Shown: piece by piece, positions 13,632 to 25,324 of the stretch
Layout of the letters: each line of letters starts with the position of its first letter
Position numbering within the stretch: position 1 is the first letter of the stretch
Source: Fistularia commersonii
Lineage: Eukaryota; Chordata; Actinopteri; Syngnathiformes; Fistulariidae
Length of the DNA stretch: 64,000 nucleotides
Assembly: GCA_037954325.1 (NCBI GenBank)
Contig: JBBMNZ010000028.1
Span: 9,071,001-9,135,000, forward strand
Direction: 5' to 3'
Notes under the pieces: model-generated
What the model saw: the letters and a program-made list of their open reading frames with translations, nothing else
Told to the model about the DNA's origin: nothing
The model's database searches: none
Translations under genes and position numbers: made by a program

Positions 13632-14404
13632 TGGCGCTGGGTAAAGAAGACGATCCCTCCGGCGCCAAGAGCCCCGTGGATGACTCCTCCAAGACGGTGG
13701 GCCTCCTGAGCAGCCAGGCCCCGCTGTCGCCGCTGAGCCGCTGGATGCTGCACAGCCGGAGCAGAGCGGCCAACACCACCTCCCTGGAGCTGCCCTACCG
13801 CTCCGCCGTCTCCTTCGCCAAGCAGGAGTTTTCTAAGCAGGAGTTCTGGGAGATGCTGGGCAGCGACCTGCTCAAGCCCGACGCCTCCAGCTCCAGGGTC
13901 AAGCGGCGACCCATCGTCAAGACGGGCAAGTTCAAGAAGATGTTCGGCTGGGGGGATTTTTACTCCAACATCAAGACGGTGCGGCTCAACCTGCTGATCA
14001 CCGGCAAGATCGTGGACCACGGCAACGGCACGTTCAGCGTCTACTTCCGCCACAACTCCACGGGCCAGGGCAACATCTCGGTCAGCCTGGTGCCGCCCGT
14101 CAAGGCGGTGGAGTTCGACCTGGAACGCCAGAGCGTGGTCTATCCCAAGGACTCCAAGATTTTCAACTGCCGCGTGGACTACGAGAAGGTGGACCGCAGC
14201 AAGCGCACCTCGCTCTGCAACTATGACCCGTCCAAGACCTGCTTTCAGGAGCAGATCCAGAGCCACGTGTCCTGGATTTGCTCCAAGCCTTTCAAGGTCA
14301 TCTGCATCTACATTTCCTTCTACAGCACGGACTACCGCCTCGTCCAGAAGGTCTGCCCGGACTACAACTACCACAACGAGATGCCCTACCTGCCCTCGGG
14401 CTAA
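13631..14404 (+). CDS. nxph3: Neurexophilin, terminal coding exon (nxph3-like), partial at its 5' end
   Basis: Neurexophilins are secreted, glycosylated neuropeptide-like proteins that bind the LNS2 domain of alpha-neurexins at synapses. This exon encodes 257 residues and ends in TAA. Residues 1-88 are the variable pro-region, with one sequon at N48. A furin-type RVKRR site (89-93) precedes the mature domain. The near-invariant PIVKTGKFKKMFGWGDF block is at 94-110, sequons are at N132, N142 and N148, and six cysteines (180, 196, 204, 217, 225, 242) fall in the family's C-terminal domain, which ends in PSG. DFYSN, GNIS, KAVEF, SKIFNCR, RTSLC and DYRLVQK match NXPH3 rather than NXPH1/2, and the insertion I recall in NXPH4 is absent. 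The pro-region (PLSRWML, LELPYRS, QEFWEML) aligns better to NXPH1. There is no start codon or signal peptide: these belong to an upstream exon I could not find. GC-rich third positions contrast with the flanks. Family assignment is near certain; the paralogue symbol is about 0.6. Confidence 0.93.
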   Translation: MALGKEDDPSGAKSPVDDSSKTVGLLSSQAPLSPLSRWMLHSRSRAANTTSLELPYRSAVSFAKQEFSKQEFWEMLGSDLLKPDASSSRVKRRPIVKTGKFKKMFGWGDFYSNIKTVRLNLLITGKIVDHGNGTFSVYFRHNSTGQGNISVSLVPPVKAVEFDLERQSVVYPKDSKIFNCRVDYEKVDRSKRTSLCNYDPSKTCFQEQIQSHVSWICSKPFKVICIYISFYSTDYRLVQKVCPDYNYHNEMPYLPSG

Positions 14405-16360
14405 GTCGCGTGCTTGAGGGGAGGAGGAGCGGGAGGAGAGAGGAAAAAACAAAAATAAATTACAAAGGAAGGGGGTGGGTCGGGGTGGGGGGCGGGCGAG
14501 TCGAGGTTAAACTCCATCACCGGAGGAGGAAACCCGGGGTGGTCGGATTGGATCTTCCTCCGACGCCGACGCGGCTGCGACAGCCGAAGACGAAGATAAC
14601 AAATAAAAAAAAAACAAAAAACGATACAGTCGGACTATAGTGAGATTTAAAATCATATATGCAAAACCGCGTATGCAGACGGCGAGGTGTCGGGAGCGCT
14701 TTGGCTCTCCGGCCTGGAGCAGCGGTGAGAGATACCCGAAATACCGCCGACCTTTACCTCAGTCCATTTTTGTTCGAAGCGCCCGGTTTTCCCCACTCTG
14801 AATGTCGTCCGTGAATCACCCCTCCCCGAAACCCAACCCTTTACCGACACGGTGGCGGCGGTTCCTACGGTCAGCTCAGCAGACGGGGGCTTAAAGGGGC
14901 AGATGTTGTCACGAAGTCGTGCGTTCGTGATTTGGAGGGTTGGAGTCTGACTTGTCGAGTCCGGTGGTTTTTTTTTGTTTTTTTTTTTGTTCCCCCGTTT
15001 GCCTTCAAGCAACTTTTTAAACAAGCGAAATCTTTCCCGACGTCTCATATTTTTAAGTCTTTTCCGCCGCCAGTGGATTACCCTGCTTACACAAACCCGG
15101 CTTTTCTCTCTTCTCTGCTTTCCCTCTCTTTTTGTTGAATCCCAAATCGCTCCAATTTATTGCAGACTCACATCCTTCCGATTCCGGGGCTTTTTTAGTA
15201 TTCAGTGTGGTTTCCTCTACGGTGGAGGCCCCCCCCCCCATCCAGTGTTGATGTTTTTTTCACGATTGGAAGGGGGCGGGGGGGCATTAGGGATTACCAA
15301 TCCACAAAAAAAAGCAAACCTGAATGGGAGTGACCATCAGAAGCAGAAACATATAAAACCCAGAAAAAGTAACTCCTTGTTCTGTAATCCGACCTCGGCC
15401 GGACGCCCGGCCGCTGCTTTGGATAAGCCTCGTCTTCTGCGGGCATGGAGAGGCCGGTCGCTGAGGAAGGCTGGCGGTGACGGCCGAGAGAGAGAAAACC
15501 TTATTAATGCTTTCATTAGTGCCGAATGGCAGCGCGTTGTTTTTTTCCAGGGGTTTGATGAAAGACGGGCCCGTCGCTTCGTCTCTGCCTCCTAATTGCT
15601 CTTGTTTCCTTTAAATGTCACTCGCCGGCTCCATTATTCCACTCAATCGCGCCTGCGAATATATTATCCCTCGTACTCGAGCCCGTTCGTCGCCCACCAA
15701 GGAGGCGGCGGCGGCGGCGGCAGTCACATGCCGATCACATGAGCGCAGTTAGCGCCGCACAGGTAGCATCTGCCCCGGAGTGCGTTTGGAAGAAAATCTA
15801 GATCTAGAATAAACACGGAGCGCTTCCTCCTCTCGATGAATGTAAAACCACGTCGTCCAGGTACCGCTCGACATCTTTCCGCTTTTTTTTCTTTGATATG
15901 GCATCGTCCTCCTTTTCCCGTTCCTTCCCTCCACCGTGTCCACGCCCCGTGAGACTGCTAGCCTCGCTGAACGCCGCTTTCGGGCCTCGCCACCTGCTGA
16001 GCGTCAGGACCCTGTCTGGGGTGGAGAAGAGAAAGAGAGAGAGAATATAAAATATGCATGGAAAAACAATTGTGCAACAAAGATTCAGGGCCACGGCTTA
16101 AGACAAGTTCAGTGCTGGGGAAATAACTAGATTGTGCACGCAGACGGGATTGAGCCGCGCCACGCTTAGAGAGAGAGAGAAAGCGAGCTTTTAATTAAAG
16201 CGCAGAAGGAGATGTATGAGTATGCAGCTCTTGGTATTGTCCCTGCCACGTTTAAAAAAAAAAAAGATTACATTTTGTTGCTGTCAGGATTCCTGATTTC
16301 ACGCCTTGATAACTTCGCAGCGCGCGGGGGGAGATTTCTCTTCCCTCGCTCATGCGGCGG

Positions 16361-16440
16361 CCCGTTATCTTGAATAAATGAAAATATTATCATAATAATT
16401 ACATATTATTTAATCTCCTTTAGAACTAATTAAGGTTTCA
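16361..16440. promoter_or_regulatory. AT-rich homeodomain-motif cluster
   Basis: An island of ATAATTAC, ATTTAATC and CTAATTAAG motifs sits between GC-rich sequences. Such islands are typical of conserved developmental enhancers. No alignment was available, so this is a candidate only. Confidence 0.25.
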
Positions 16441-18005
16441 AAACGAGAAGGGGGAAATTCATTCCCAGTGAAAAAATAAAAGAGGAGAAGAAAAAGAATG
16501 CAGGCGGCGAGAGGGAGGATAAGAGGTCATGGGGATTGTTTGTTTGTTTGTTTGTTTGTTTGTGGGCGGGGCTTGCAGCCGCTCCCATTAAGATAAATGG
16601 CGTCTCACCGAGCGGCACGGGCGAACAAACGGAGTGATGAATTAGGCTGTCGTTTTTTTGTGCGCAGTGGGAGCGGGAAAGTGGCGCCGAGGTGCGGGGT
16701 TACCGATCCTGCGCCGCTCACGAGGACGCCATTAGCTTTCGGTTCAGCGGCGGCGCGCGGTCTCGGGCGGCGTGCCGCGGAGTCACCGAGCAACGGGAAC
16801 ACCGGCGGCCTGGCGCCGCAATGTCAGGGACGAGGGCCGCAGCACGCCTGGCCTGCACCGCGATCGACCTCCACGCTTCACCTCGTCCGAGGCGCGAGCG
16901 GCCGGCTGGAAGATTTTCCGAGGTAAATTTCCAGCAATTTCTGGGAAGAAATCGCAACTGCTGATTTAAAAGAAAATGATTCCCCGCGTCGGTCTCCTTC
17001 AAGGAGCGCGCGCAAATAATGTTTCAGCCTTTAGCCTCCCGGCGGGATGGCGAGGAAAATTGTTTGAACCGGCGCCGAGGCCTCGCTCTCTCTCTCTCTC
17101 TCTCCCCCGCGCTCATCGCTTCCTCTCCCCTGTCCAGACGTCTGCGCGTCACTCAGCCATATCGACCCCTCCTCCAAGCTGACTTCACGCCGCCCCTTTG
17201 CCCGCCAACCCGACCCCCCCGCGCATAAGCCGCCTCCCGTACCCCGGCCTTGAACCCCGCTGTGGGTAGTTCCTCGCCGCCGCCCCGCCCACCCTCTCGT
17301 GCACAGTGCTGAGCTGGCTAATCTGGGAGCTTATCGCCCGGCCTCAGTGATAAACCTCCCTCTCCTCTCCTTCCCTCTATCTCTCTGTGTTTCTATCCTA
17401 GGAGGCAAATGCGTGTGTGAGTGTATGAGTGTGTGTGTGTGTGTGTGTCGCGCACAGTCTTAGATATGCCGGTTTTGGTATTTTCCTCTCTCCTGTTCAA
17501 AGCCTGTCTCATAAGCCCCTGGATCGCGAGGACATTATATCTCCTCGAAATCATGCCTACGGAGGCCCGACACAGAATCGCCCCGGCGACCCCCCGCCAC
17601 CCCTCGCCGTGCTCCTCCTCCTCCTCCTCCGCCCGTCCCCTGCCCTTCCCACCTCGCAGGGCGACACCGGATTCGCTCGGCGCCACGGCGGTTCACCTCG
17701 CACCCGACTGCACCCTCTCAGATTTTACAGCAATACCCTCATCGAGACTCCACGCTCTCCGCCTCCCCCCCGAGGACAGCGACGGAAGGCCGCCGATGCT
17801 AAAACGAGGAGCGCGTTGCCACGGCAGCAGCCTTACCGTTGACCAGTTCTGTCGGCGGCGCCGGCAGGCAGACGTTTTGCGTATTTGGCCTTAGAGACTG
17901 CGAGACAGCGAACGCCGAAAGGAACACCAAACTGTCAAGAAAAAAAAAAAAAGAAGAAAGAATATATAAACACACGTATATAAATATATGAAATCCTGAG
18001 ACCTG

Positions 18006-18011
18006 AATAAA
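18006..18011 (+). terminator. Candidate polyadenylation signal AATAAA
   Basis: The hexamer lies in an AT-rich stretch and is followed by TTGTATTT and a GT/G-rich element, a plausible downstream element. It is the best-formed signal in the first 4 kb after the neurexophilin stop codon. Confidence 0.35.
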
Positions 18012-18237
18012 GTTGTATTTAAATGTGGGCGGTCCAGTGGAGCGCGTCTGCTTTATCTCTGTTCCTCGGTGTCATGTGGATGATATTCTGTACGACTGAT
18101 ATGACGACATTTGACTGTGGTTTTCAACATCTTGAAGCCCAAATAAAGTACCCACCAGTACTTCAATAGTTTCAGCTGGAGCGGAAAGAAAAAACAAAAA
18201 GAAAACTCTGGTCTTATGCTTTGTGTGTAGGAAGATC

Positions 18238-18269
<32 letters not shown>

Positions 18270-18287
18270 TACACTAGAGTGTCTCTT

Positions 18288-18295
18288 ATTTGCAT
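18288..18295 (-). promoter_or_regulatory. Octamer motif ATTTGCAT
   Basis: Perfect POU-type octamer on the minus strand, between two (GT)n tracts and just beyond the candidate poly(A) signals. Isolated, so weak evidence. Confidence 0.12.
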
Positions 18296-20299
18296 AGCAA
18301 TATTGTGCGCCGACAGCAAAGGAAAGATGTGACAAAAGAAAAATTAGCTGGAGGGAGGGTGTGTGTGTGTGTATGTGTGTGTGTGTGGGGGGGGCAGATT
18401 TACATGCAGAAGGGAGAAATGGAAGGAGAAAAGGGAGCAGACGGCGAAACCGGGTTGAGAGTGAGAAAGCGAGAGGAAGAGGAAGGAAATGTTTCAACTA
18501 GGATGATGCATGAACGCAATTCCTAATTAGCCTCCTTCTTCCCTCCGCCTTCCCCGCTGCCTCCTCCTCCTCCTCCTCCTCCTCCTCCTCCCTCCGAACT
18601 CTCGCTCTGTTTCTTTGTTGTGCATCTTTGCACTCCCCTTTCATTTTTAGACCCAAAACCGCAAAATAAAGAAATAAATAAAATAACCCCTAAAACTCAT
18701 CCTACCTCTTAATTAAATCCGATGCTTGTTAAGGACGGAGAGAGGGGCTCGGAAATTCAACCAAGTCGCGTCCCTTTATATAAGATCGATTTAAGGCACG
18801 GCCGCCGGCGAAGCCAGGCCCTCCCGGCCCCCTCGGCCCCCCACCCCCCCTTCATTCTCGTAAAAAGAAAAAAAAAAAGTGCCGGCGCCGGAGGGTAACC
18901 TTGCCGCGGATGATGAAAGCGACGCAAATAAGTCAACACGGAGAAGGGAGAGAAATCTCATTTGTGAGGAAGTGGGCCCGAGGTTAATGTGGTATCTGTG
19001 AGTGTGGCATGCAAAGCCAAACATGCATGCATGCACATGAAACATGGCCGAACACGCACGTGGGAGGGAAGTGGGAGGCGGGGGCACCTGGAGACAAGAG
19101 TAATTGAAAACGGACGTGAGGTTTCATTGCTCTTTCAGGAGCAAAAATACGAGAAAAAAAAAAAAAAAAAAAAGAATTTCGCAAGAGGAAAGGGCGTTTT
19201 ATGAGCAGCCGGACAACAATGGTCGAGGGGAACACGAGTAACGGCGCCGAAAGGGGTGGGAGGAGGCGGCCCCTGCTTAAAATGATGAATAAGGCATTCA
19301 GAAAAAATAACCTTGGAATGAAAATGCGCTTGGAAATCTCGACAAAATATGTAACGGGAGACAAGGACGGGGAGCGAGAGGGAAAAAAAACACACCGACG
19401 AAACCGAAGTGAAAGGAGGAGTTCATTGTTCCTCCTCTCGGATGACCCTCTCGTTGGCGGCGCCGCCGCTAATATTCCTCGGCGGTGTCGTGGTATTTTT
19501 CCACGCTCACAGCAACACCACCAACTTCGCCGCCTCGATTACCCCCCCGCCCCCACCCTCCCTCCTTTTTCTTCTTTTTGGTTTCACGCTCTGAAATAAT
19601 TAACAGGGATTAAAACCCAGATTTCCACTTCGACGCCACACGAAAGCCGGCTGATACTAAAGTTTTTATTACATTTTATCAGTCGCCTGTGACTAATATG
19701 ATCCGGGATTCTCCCCAATGAAAGACACACAAAGTCTGTAACGAGCCTCCGTCTTTTCCCTATTTCTTTTTTTCTTGGGGAGGGGGGAGTTCATTTCTTA
19801 ATTTAACATCTCCCACCCGGAATCCTCCCCTGATACCGAACAGTGTGTTGTGCTGCTAATCCATCCGAAAATGTCATTAATCTGTGGGTTTTCGGAGAGA
19901 AATGAATTTTCGGAGGCAAAAATGAAGTCGGGGCGTGTAGTGGAGGATCTGCGACCCCTCGCCTGTTTAGCGGGTAGGATCACATCAGCTGTGACCCCGT
20001 GACCCGGTATATAAAAAAACAAAACAACCAAAAGTAAAAGTACTTTCCGGCTGCCGGGTTTATGCGGGGATGAAGCCGTGTGGAGGACAGAACCGGGGAA
20101 ACTCTGTGTTGATCTGAGTCAACACGCTCCATCTGTCCGTTTCCTCCCCCGGAGCTGAAGCCCGGCGGACGGCTCCTGTCCGGACGATTCAAAGGTCAGC
20201 GAGTGTTTTTTTTTTTCTTTCGCCTTCTGAAAAAAAATGGACTGAGGGTAAAATGCAGATCAAAATTCATCCATGAATACAGGGAGCGGTTAGCGGCTG

Positions 20300-20550
20300 T
20301 TGGCATTCCCACCTCAAAGCAGAGGACTTTCTGGTACCGTTCTTTGTGTTCTCTCCAGGTTCTTTATCTTCTTCTCGCATTCCGAAAAACATTACATTTT
20401 TTACATTACATTGCATTTGGCACACGCTTTTATCCAAAGCGACTAAAACAGGTTCACTGAAGACCCTAAATTGTCTGTATCTGTGAATGAGAGGGTGAAT
20501 TGCTGGATGTCTCTGTATGTGATAACCAGCTAACCTCTCCAGGTGCAACC
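20300..20550 (-). repeat. Dispersed teleost repeat copy, interrupted by a second repeat fragment
   Basis: In minus orientation it shows the marks of the family seen throughout the window: CCCACCTCAAAGCAG, TCTCTCCAGGTTCT, CTAAATTGTCTGT, GAATGAGAGGGTGAATTG and GGATGTCTCTGTATG. Between the TTCTCTCCAGG part and the AAATTGTC part lies an unrelated fragment (about 20389-20450). Confidence 0.65.
20389..20450. repeat. Fragment of a common fish repeat (ACATTACAT... TTTATCCAAAGCGAC)
   Basis: The run ACATTACATTGCATTTGGCA followed by CACGCTTTTATCCAAAGCGAC is a fragment I recognise as widespread in fish genomes. It sits inside another dispersed repeat and so appears to have inserted there. Confidence 0.55.
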
Positions 20551-20637
20551 CTGCCAATATTGCGCCAATATATCTATATATGAATTATATGTAATATAAT
20601 ATATGAATATTTTATATATACACACCAGACAGCATTC

Positions 20638-21063
20638 ACCCTGTGGCAGAGCTGCCACTCAAAGTGTTAACTTAGCACCCGTTTCCAACTGCAGAGAAAA
20701 CGAAATTACATTTCTGCATGCAGCAAAACATTTTGAACTCCAAAAAAAAAGAGGTTAGGTTGAAGATTACATTTAAGTAAAACATTCAAGTCTATTTGAG
20801 TCCTTCTTGTATTTATAAAATAAAAAGTCGAACTTATGTTATCCACCGACAGCAAACCAAAACTCCTTTTACCGGCGTTTGCGGTCGCTTATTAAGAACA
20901 AAAATATTTCAACATGTTCTATTTAAATGTGAAAAGATTCACATTCAAAATTACGGATGGATTTTAAAAATGAACCAACTAAAATAAAATACATTTTAAT
21001 TAAAAACTCGTCAATTATTTTCAAAAGCCACAGGGAGCCGCATCAGCGGGTTGCAGACCCCTG
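20638..21063. mobile_element. Degraded non-autonomous hAT-type element
   Basis: The right end reads GGGAGCCGCATCAGCGGGTT then GCAGACCCCTG. The left end reads GCTGCCACTCAAAGTG, then CACCCGTTTCCAACTGCAGA and GAAAAC. These match the two ends of a familiar fish hAT family with CAGGGGTC-type termini. The interior is AT-rich, including ATTTAAATGTG, and has no transposase frame. The left terminal CAGGGGTC is badly decayed, so this boundary is approximate. Confidence 0.6.
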
Positions 21064-23690
21064 TGCTAACTGGACCATCTGGAGAAACTTGGGGTTCAAT
21101 GTCTTGCCGTGAGGTCAACCGAGCGACAGCCGTGATATGGATATATTAACCCTTAACCCAAAGCTAACATGCTGAACTGCAATCAGCACAAAAACCTACC
21201 AAATCCTTCACTAGGAAAAAATATTGGATATGACTGTGCCTGAGCAATTGGCGAAAAATCGTTTCCAATATTTCACAAACACCAGTTTAGATTCACAAAA
21301 TGGAGGATTGTGATGAAGAATGGCTCTCACCACGCATTGTTGCATTGTGTTCCTTGAATATAACAAAAAATAAAAATAAACAAACAAACAAACAAATAAA
21401 TATATAAATAAATGTGTATATATATATATATACACACATCCAGTCTATTTGCCTCTGACAAATACAGGATTGCGTTACGATAAAACCCAGAACAGTTCCA
21501 TTGAGATGCAAGAAAGAATCGAAGCGTTCCTCCGTCTATTTCCTGGATTCCACTACACTTAATGCCCTCTGATATTCTTGGCTGTCTGTTTCGTGACAGA
21601 CAGAGTACAGGGGGTGCACGTGCCGACACGCCCGCTCATGGATGCGCAGGAGCCGTGTTCGCAAAGTCGAAAATACGCAGAAGGCTGCGTCTTAAATGGT
21701 TTTCCCGCTCCGGCACCCTAATAGCCCGCCCTGTCAATCACAGAAGTGAAGTGGATTAGCAGGCGGGCCGAGTCCCGGCCGCTGAGCCTGCGGCCGGGTT
21801 GAATCAGACAAGGACAAATACGGGATCAGCTCCTTTAACCCCACCCCCTTCCCCTGGCGGTGCCATTCTGATGGAGCACGACAAACACTAATCTGCAACT
21901 CACTTCATTTCTGCGGCGGCCGGGCACGGGAACGCCAGGGCAGGGGGCGAGAGAGGCGTGAAAAATGATGGGCTGGCCGGGGCGAGCGAAGGAAGGTGGG
22001 GGCGCGTTCTTGTCGAGGGTGAGGGGGGCGTCGGGAAGAGGAAAAGAATCACAGACACACTAATTAGAAGGGCACGGGTTCATATGCGCACACACACACA
22101 CACACATACACACCCATACACGAAGACAGTGTTCAAGCGGTGGCCGCTTGTGTTATAATCTAATTGCTACAGAACCCGAGATCAACTTAGAATTTCAAGC
22201 TTAACCACCGCATGGAGCAGGAAGAGCCTGGAGGAGGAGGGCTGGAGGGGGAACAGGAGGACAACACTCCCACTCCCACTTAACCAGAAAGGAGGAAAGG
22301 AGGAAGAGGGGCGGCGATTTTAAACACCGGCCCGGGATCACAGTGGTTGGCCTTTGGCGGAGCAATTACTCATTCTCTTAGTGGTGTGGATGTCTGTGTG
22401 TGTGTATGTGTGTGTGTGTGTGTCAGAGAGGGGCTGAGAAGCAAAGACTCTTTTATCCTCATGTTACATACGTAAATATATATGCAAGTTCCAAATGTCG
22501 TCAAATGTTACTTCCCGTACATATTTTACATCACCATGTTGTTGAGCAATGCATCCACCAGAGGGCGGTACCGAGCTCGCCGACGAGTTACGTTTCCGAC
22601 GCCTGAAAGAGACAAAAGCGGCGCGGCGGACGGCGGCGGTCTGTGCGACCATCAAAACATAGCAGGATGTGGATGTTGTTCTGTGTTCCTTCAGCCTGTT
22701 GCACCTGAGCACGAACTGTGCAACTGCACCATAGTAACACTGCAAGTTTGCTGTGTTTGGCTGCATGGTTGTAAGCTAGGTACGGAATTACGCGCAAGGT
22801 GAATGCAGAGGACAGACTTATGCCCGGAAATGTCCGCCCCTCCGCGTATATAACGCCGAGCATTAATGAGTTCCTCCTCTGTGTTGACGTGCTGGTGCCA
22901 AAGTCCTCGGAGGAAAGAAACGCGGCAAATCGGGCATTAAAAAGGCAAAAGGCCGGTAAAGGTTAGCTCTCCGCTCTCCAGGAAACTGTCCTTCACAAAT
23001 CGCTACCCGGCCCTGAGTTCATTTCTATCTCTCCTAACACATTCTCAGAGCTTTCTTCTTGTCTACCCCCAGAGGTCTCCATGTTGCCCCCCCCCCGAGT
23101 TACAGAGTAGACAGCCAAACACACACACACACAAACACACACTCATGTAAGTACACACACACCTTCCTCCCTGCAAATTTCTGCTGACAGTCCAGACCTT
23201 TAATGCTGCCGGGCCGTAGCTTGATAGAGTTAAAGAGTTGGGGGGCCCTGATACGTCTGGTTGTCTTGGGGGCTGTTCATGGGATACACACACACACACA
23301 GACACACACACACAGCAATCCTACGAGGGTGCACGCTGGCGCACATCATTATCAGCTTTCCTTTACCAACCCGGCAATGTGCAGACTCAGCGACAAACAC
23401 GGCACCCGGATCAGTCTTCATTTGCCTTTGCCTCTCGGTGGCGTCCGTTCATCTGGACAGGACCGCAACAGTATAATGCCCCACGTGGGACACTTTATTC
23501 TGCATCTTTTACAGTTTTTTTTTTTTTTTTACGGTCAACTTTTCTTTCTGAAACTTTTCAGGTCCGGGTCGACCCGCCGTCTCCAACAGAAAAACTCTAA
23601 ACGGTAGAAACGGCCTGGTTAAATTGTGAAGGATCAACACGGTTTGGATTTGAACCTTGAAAAATCATCTAAAATACGATGATTGTTATT

Positions 23691-23704
23691 GTCGTCATGG
23701 CGAC
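23691..23704. promoter_or_regulatory. RFX X-box-like motif
   Basis: GTCGTCATGGCGAC fits the two-half-site layout of an RFX X-box with few mismatches. Confidence 0.25.
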
Positions 23705-23817
23705 GGCATGTCCTTTCACGGTTTCTGGTGTCTGGAGCTCATTTTAGATGACAGCGGTTTGGGGTTCCTGTCACAGGATGAGATAAAAAAATCCCCCTCT
23801 TGTTCACACGTACGGGA

Positions 23818-24000
23818 AATTTAGAGACTTCAATGAACCTACAGATTGCGGGAGGGAGGGGGAAAACCTGGAGAGAACCCGGGCAGGAGAACGTGGAGAA
23901 AACCAGGATGATAATCATGAAGAGAACGTGAGGATCGCTGACGAAGCCCTGTGACTGACAGGCGATCAGCCCGGGTTAAACCCGCGGATCGGCTCCATTT
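23818..24000. repeat. Composite copy of the dispersed repeat
   Basis: The first part, TTTAGAGACTTCAATGAACC through GGAGAGAACCCGGGCAGGAG, is in plus orientation. The second, CCCTGTGACTGACAGGCGAT then CAGCCCGGGTTAAACCC, is in minus orientation. The two halves are therefore inverted relative to an intact copy. Confidence 0.55.
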
Positions 24001-24939
24001 GTTTCCGGAGGACAAGCACATTACTGGAGATCTCCTCGTTTCGTGTCACTTCCTGCTAACTCTCAGGAGATTTCACACTGATTATTTATATGGAGCTGAT
24101 GGTTCTGGATGGTTCACATTTTCAGGGAGTTTGTGGAGAAAAATACAAAATTACCAAAAAGAAAAAAATAAAGTAATGAATACTTAATGAGGGATTTGTC
24201 AAAATCAAGAAAACGCATTTCTTGAGTTTATTGAATGAGGATAATTGAATCTTATTTCCGAGCTCCTGTCTTTGCCTCATAAGAGGAAACGGTGAGAGGC
24301 AGCAGGTTCTGTTTGGTTCTGCAGCACAACTAGACACAAAAGTTCCCCTCACGAGACAAAGGAGACAGAAAATATGCGAATAAACCTGTTTTTAATCAGA
24401 AAAAATCTGAATTTGGCCATAATCCTGTGGCCAGACTTTCAATTGCGACCTCTGTCAATGACAATGGATGACGGCGCCGCCCATCCATGTCTGACATTTT
24501 AGAAAATTACAAGGGGCTTGCTGCTCCCCTGAATCTCTTAAATGCTGGAAAAAAAATATCAATTTTGCTGCTCCTTCAGCCAGATTTTTGCAGATAAATG
24601 CTGATTTGAGTTTGAAGGAACCATCTTTAATCCCTATTACCTTCAAATATAGCTCCAAAACTAAATTGAAACTTAAAGGTATATGTTTTTTTATGTTGAG
24701 TTCCACCCAAAACTGTCAAAGAGATTAGGACTCAAACCCTGCTGGGAAAAAAAAAACAAAGCAAAACAAAACTGGAAAATCACTCGGTTATGGAAATTAG
24801 ACATCAGTCGTATCACAATATTTTTCATTCACAACACACCGATGAAGAGTATTGACCCTGTGGTGTTTGTATAATTGCAGTGGAGGGAAAAACAACACTG
24901 CAGTATTTAGCAGGTGTACATCTGCAAGACAGGAAAGAT

Positions 24940-25205
24940 AGGATTGAGTCCCACCTCACAGCGAGGAGGTACCTCATTCAACCCCACTGTTGGACTGGGC
25001 TCTCTGGGTGGGTTCTCAACAGGTTCCCCAGCATGGGTTCTCGCCTGGTTTTCTTTCTTCCTCCAACAGTCCAAAAACGGTCTGTGGGCTCAAAGAAGAC
25101 CGACTTATCCGTAGGTTTGAATGAGAAAACAAATGGATGGATGTCTCTGTGATTGACAGATGACCCGCCCAGGTTAAACCCCACCTCTCGGCCTCTAGTA
25201 AGCTG
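24940..25205 (-). repeat. Dispersed teleost repeat copy
   Basis: Minus-oriented copy with GAGTCCCACCTCACAGC, TTTCTTCCTCCAACAGTCCA and GTGATTGACAGATGACCCGC followed by CCAGGTTAAACCCC. One of the better-preserved copies here. Confidence 0.7.
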
Positions 25206-25324
25206 ACCTTGGACCCGATCTAACCGTGACCTTGACAATAAATGTATCTACATTGTGTGTGTGTGTGTGTGTACATTTGCACATAGGGTAAAGATGGGAC
25301 CAATCCCTAGTTACATTGTGTAAA

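Larger units (their letters stand above)
14405..18030 (+). other. Probable neurexophilin 3' UTR and downstream sequence
   Basis: No coding exon is evident here. Just after the stop there are purine-rich runs and two A-rich AATAAA matches (14454-14459, 14602-14607) that look like chance hits in A tracts. A more convincing end is AATAAA at 18006-18011, followed within about 20 bases by GT-rich sequence (TGTGGGCGG). If used, it implies a 3' UTR of about 3.6 kb. A further AATAAA is at 18142-18147. The stretch also contains an AT-rich homeodomain-motif cluster (16361-16440), a (GTTT)n tract (16538-16562), a (GT)n tract (about 17421-17448) and GC-rich blocks at 16.6-17.0 and 17.5-17.9 kb. Transcript extent is inferred. 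Confidence 0.35.

Noticed and set aside
13556..14452. 298-residue open frame on the minus strand opposite the neurexophilin exon
   Set aside because: It is a shadow of the GC-rich coding exon: high third-position GC removes stops on the opposite strand. The product is Val/Leu/Ala/Gly-rich with no recognisable domain, while the plus strand is a clear neurexophilin.
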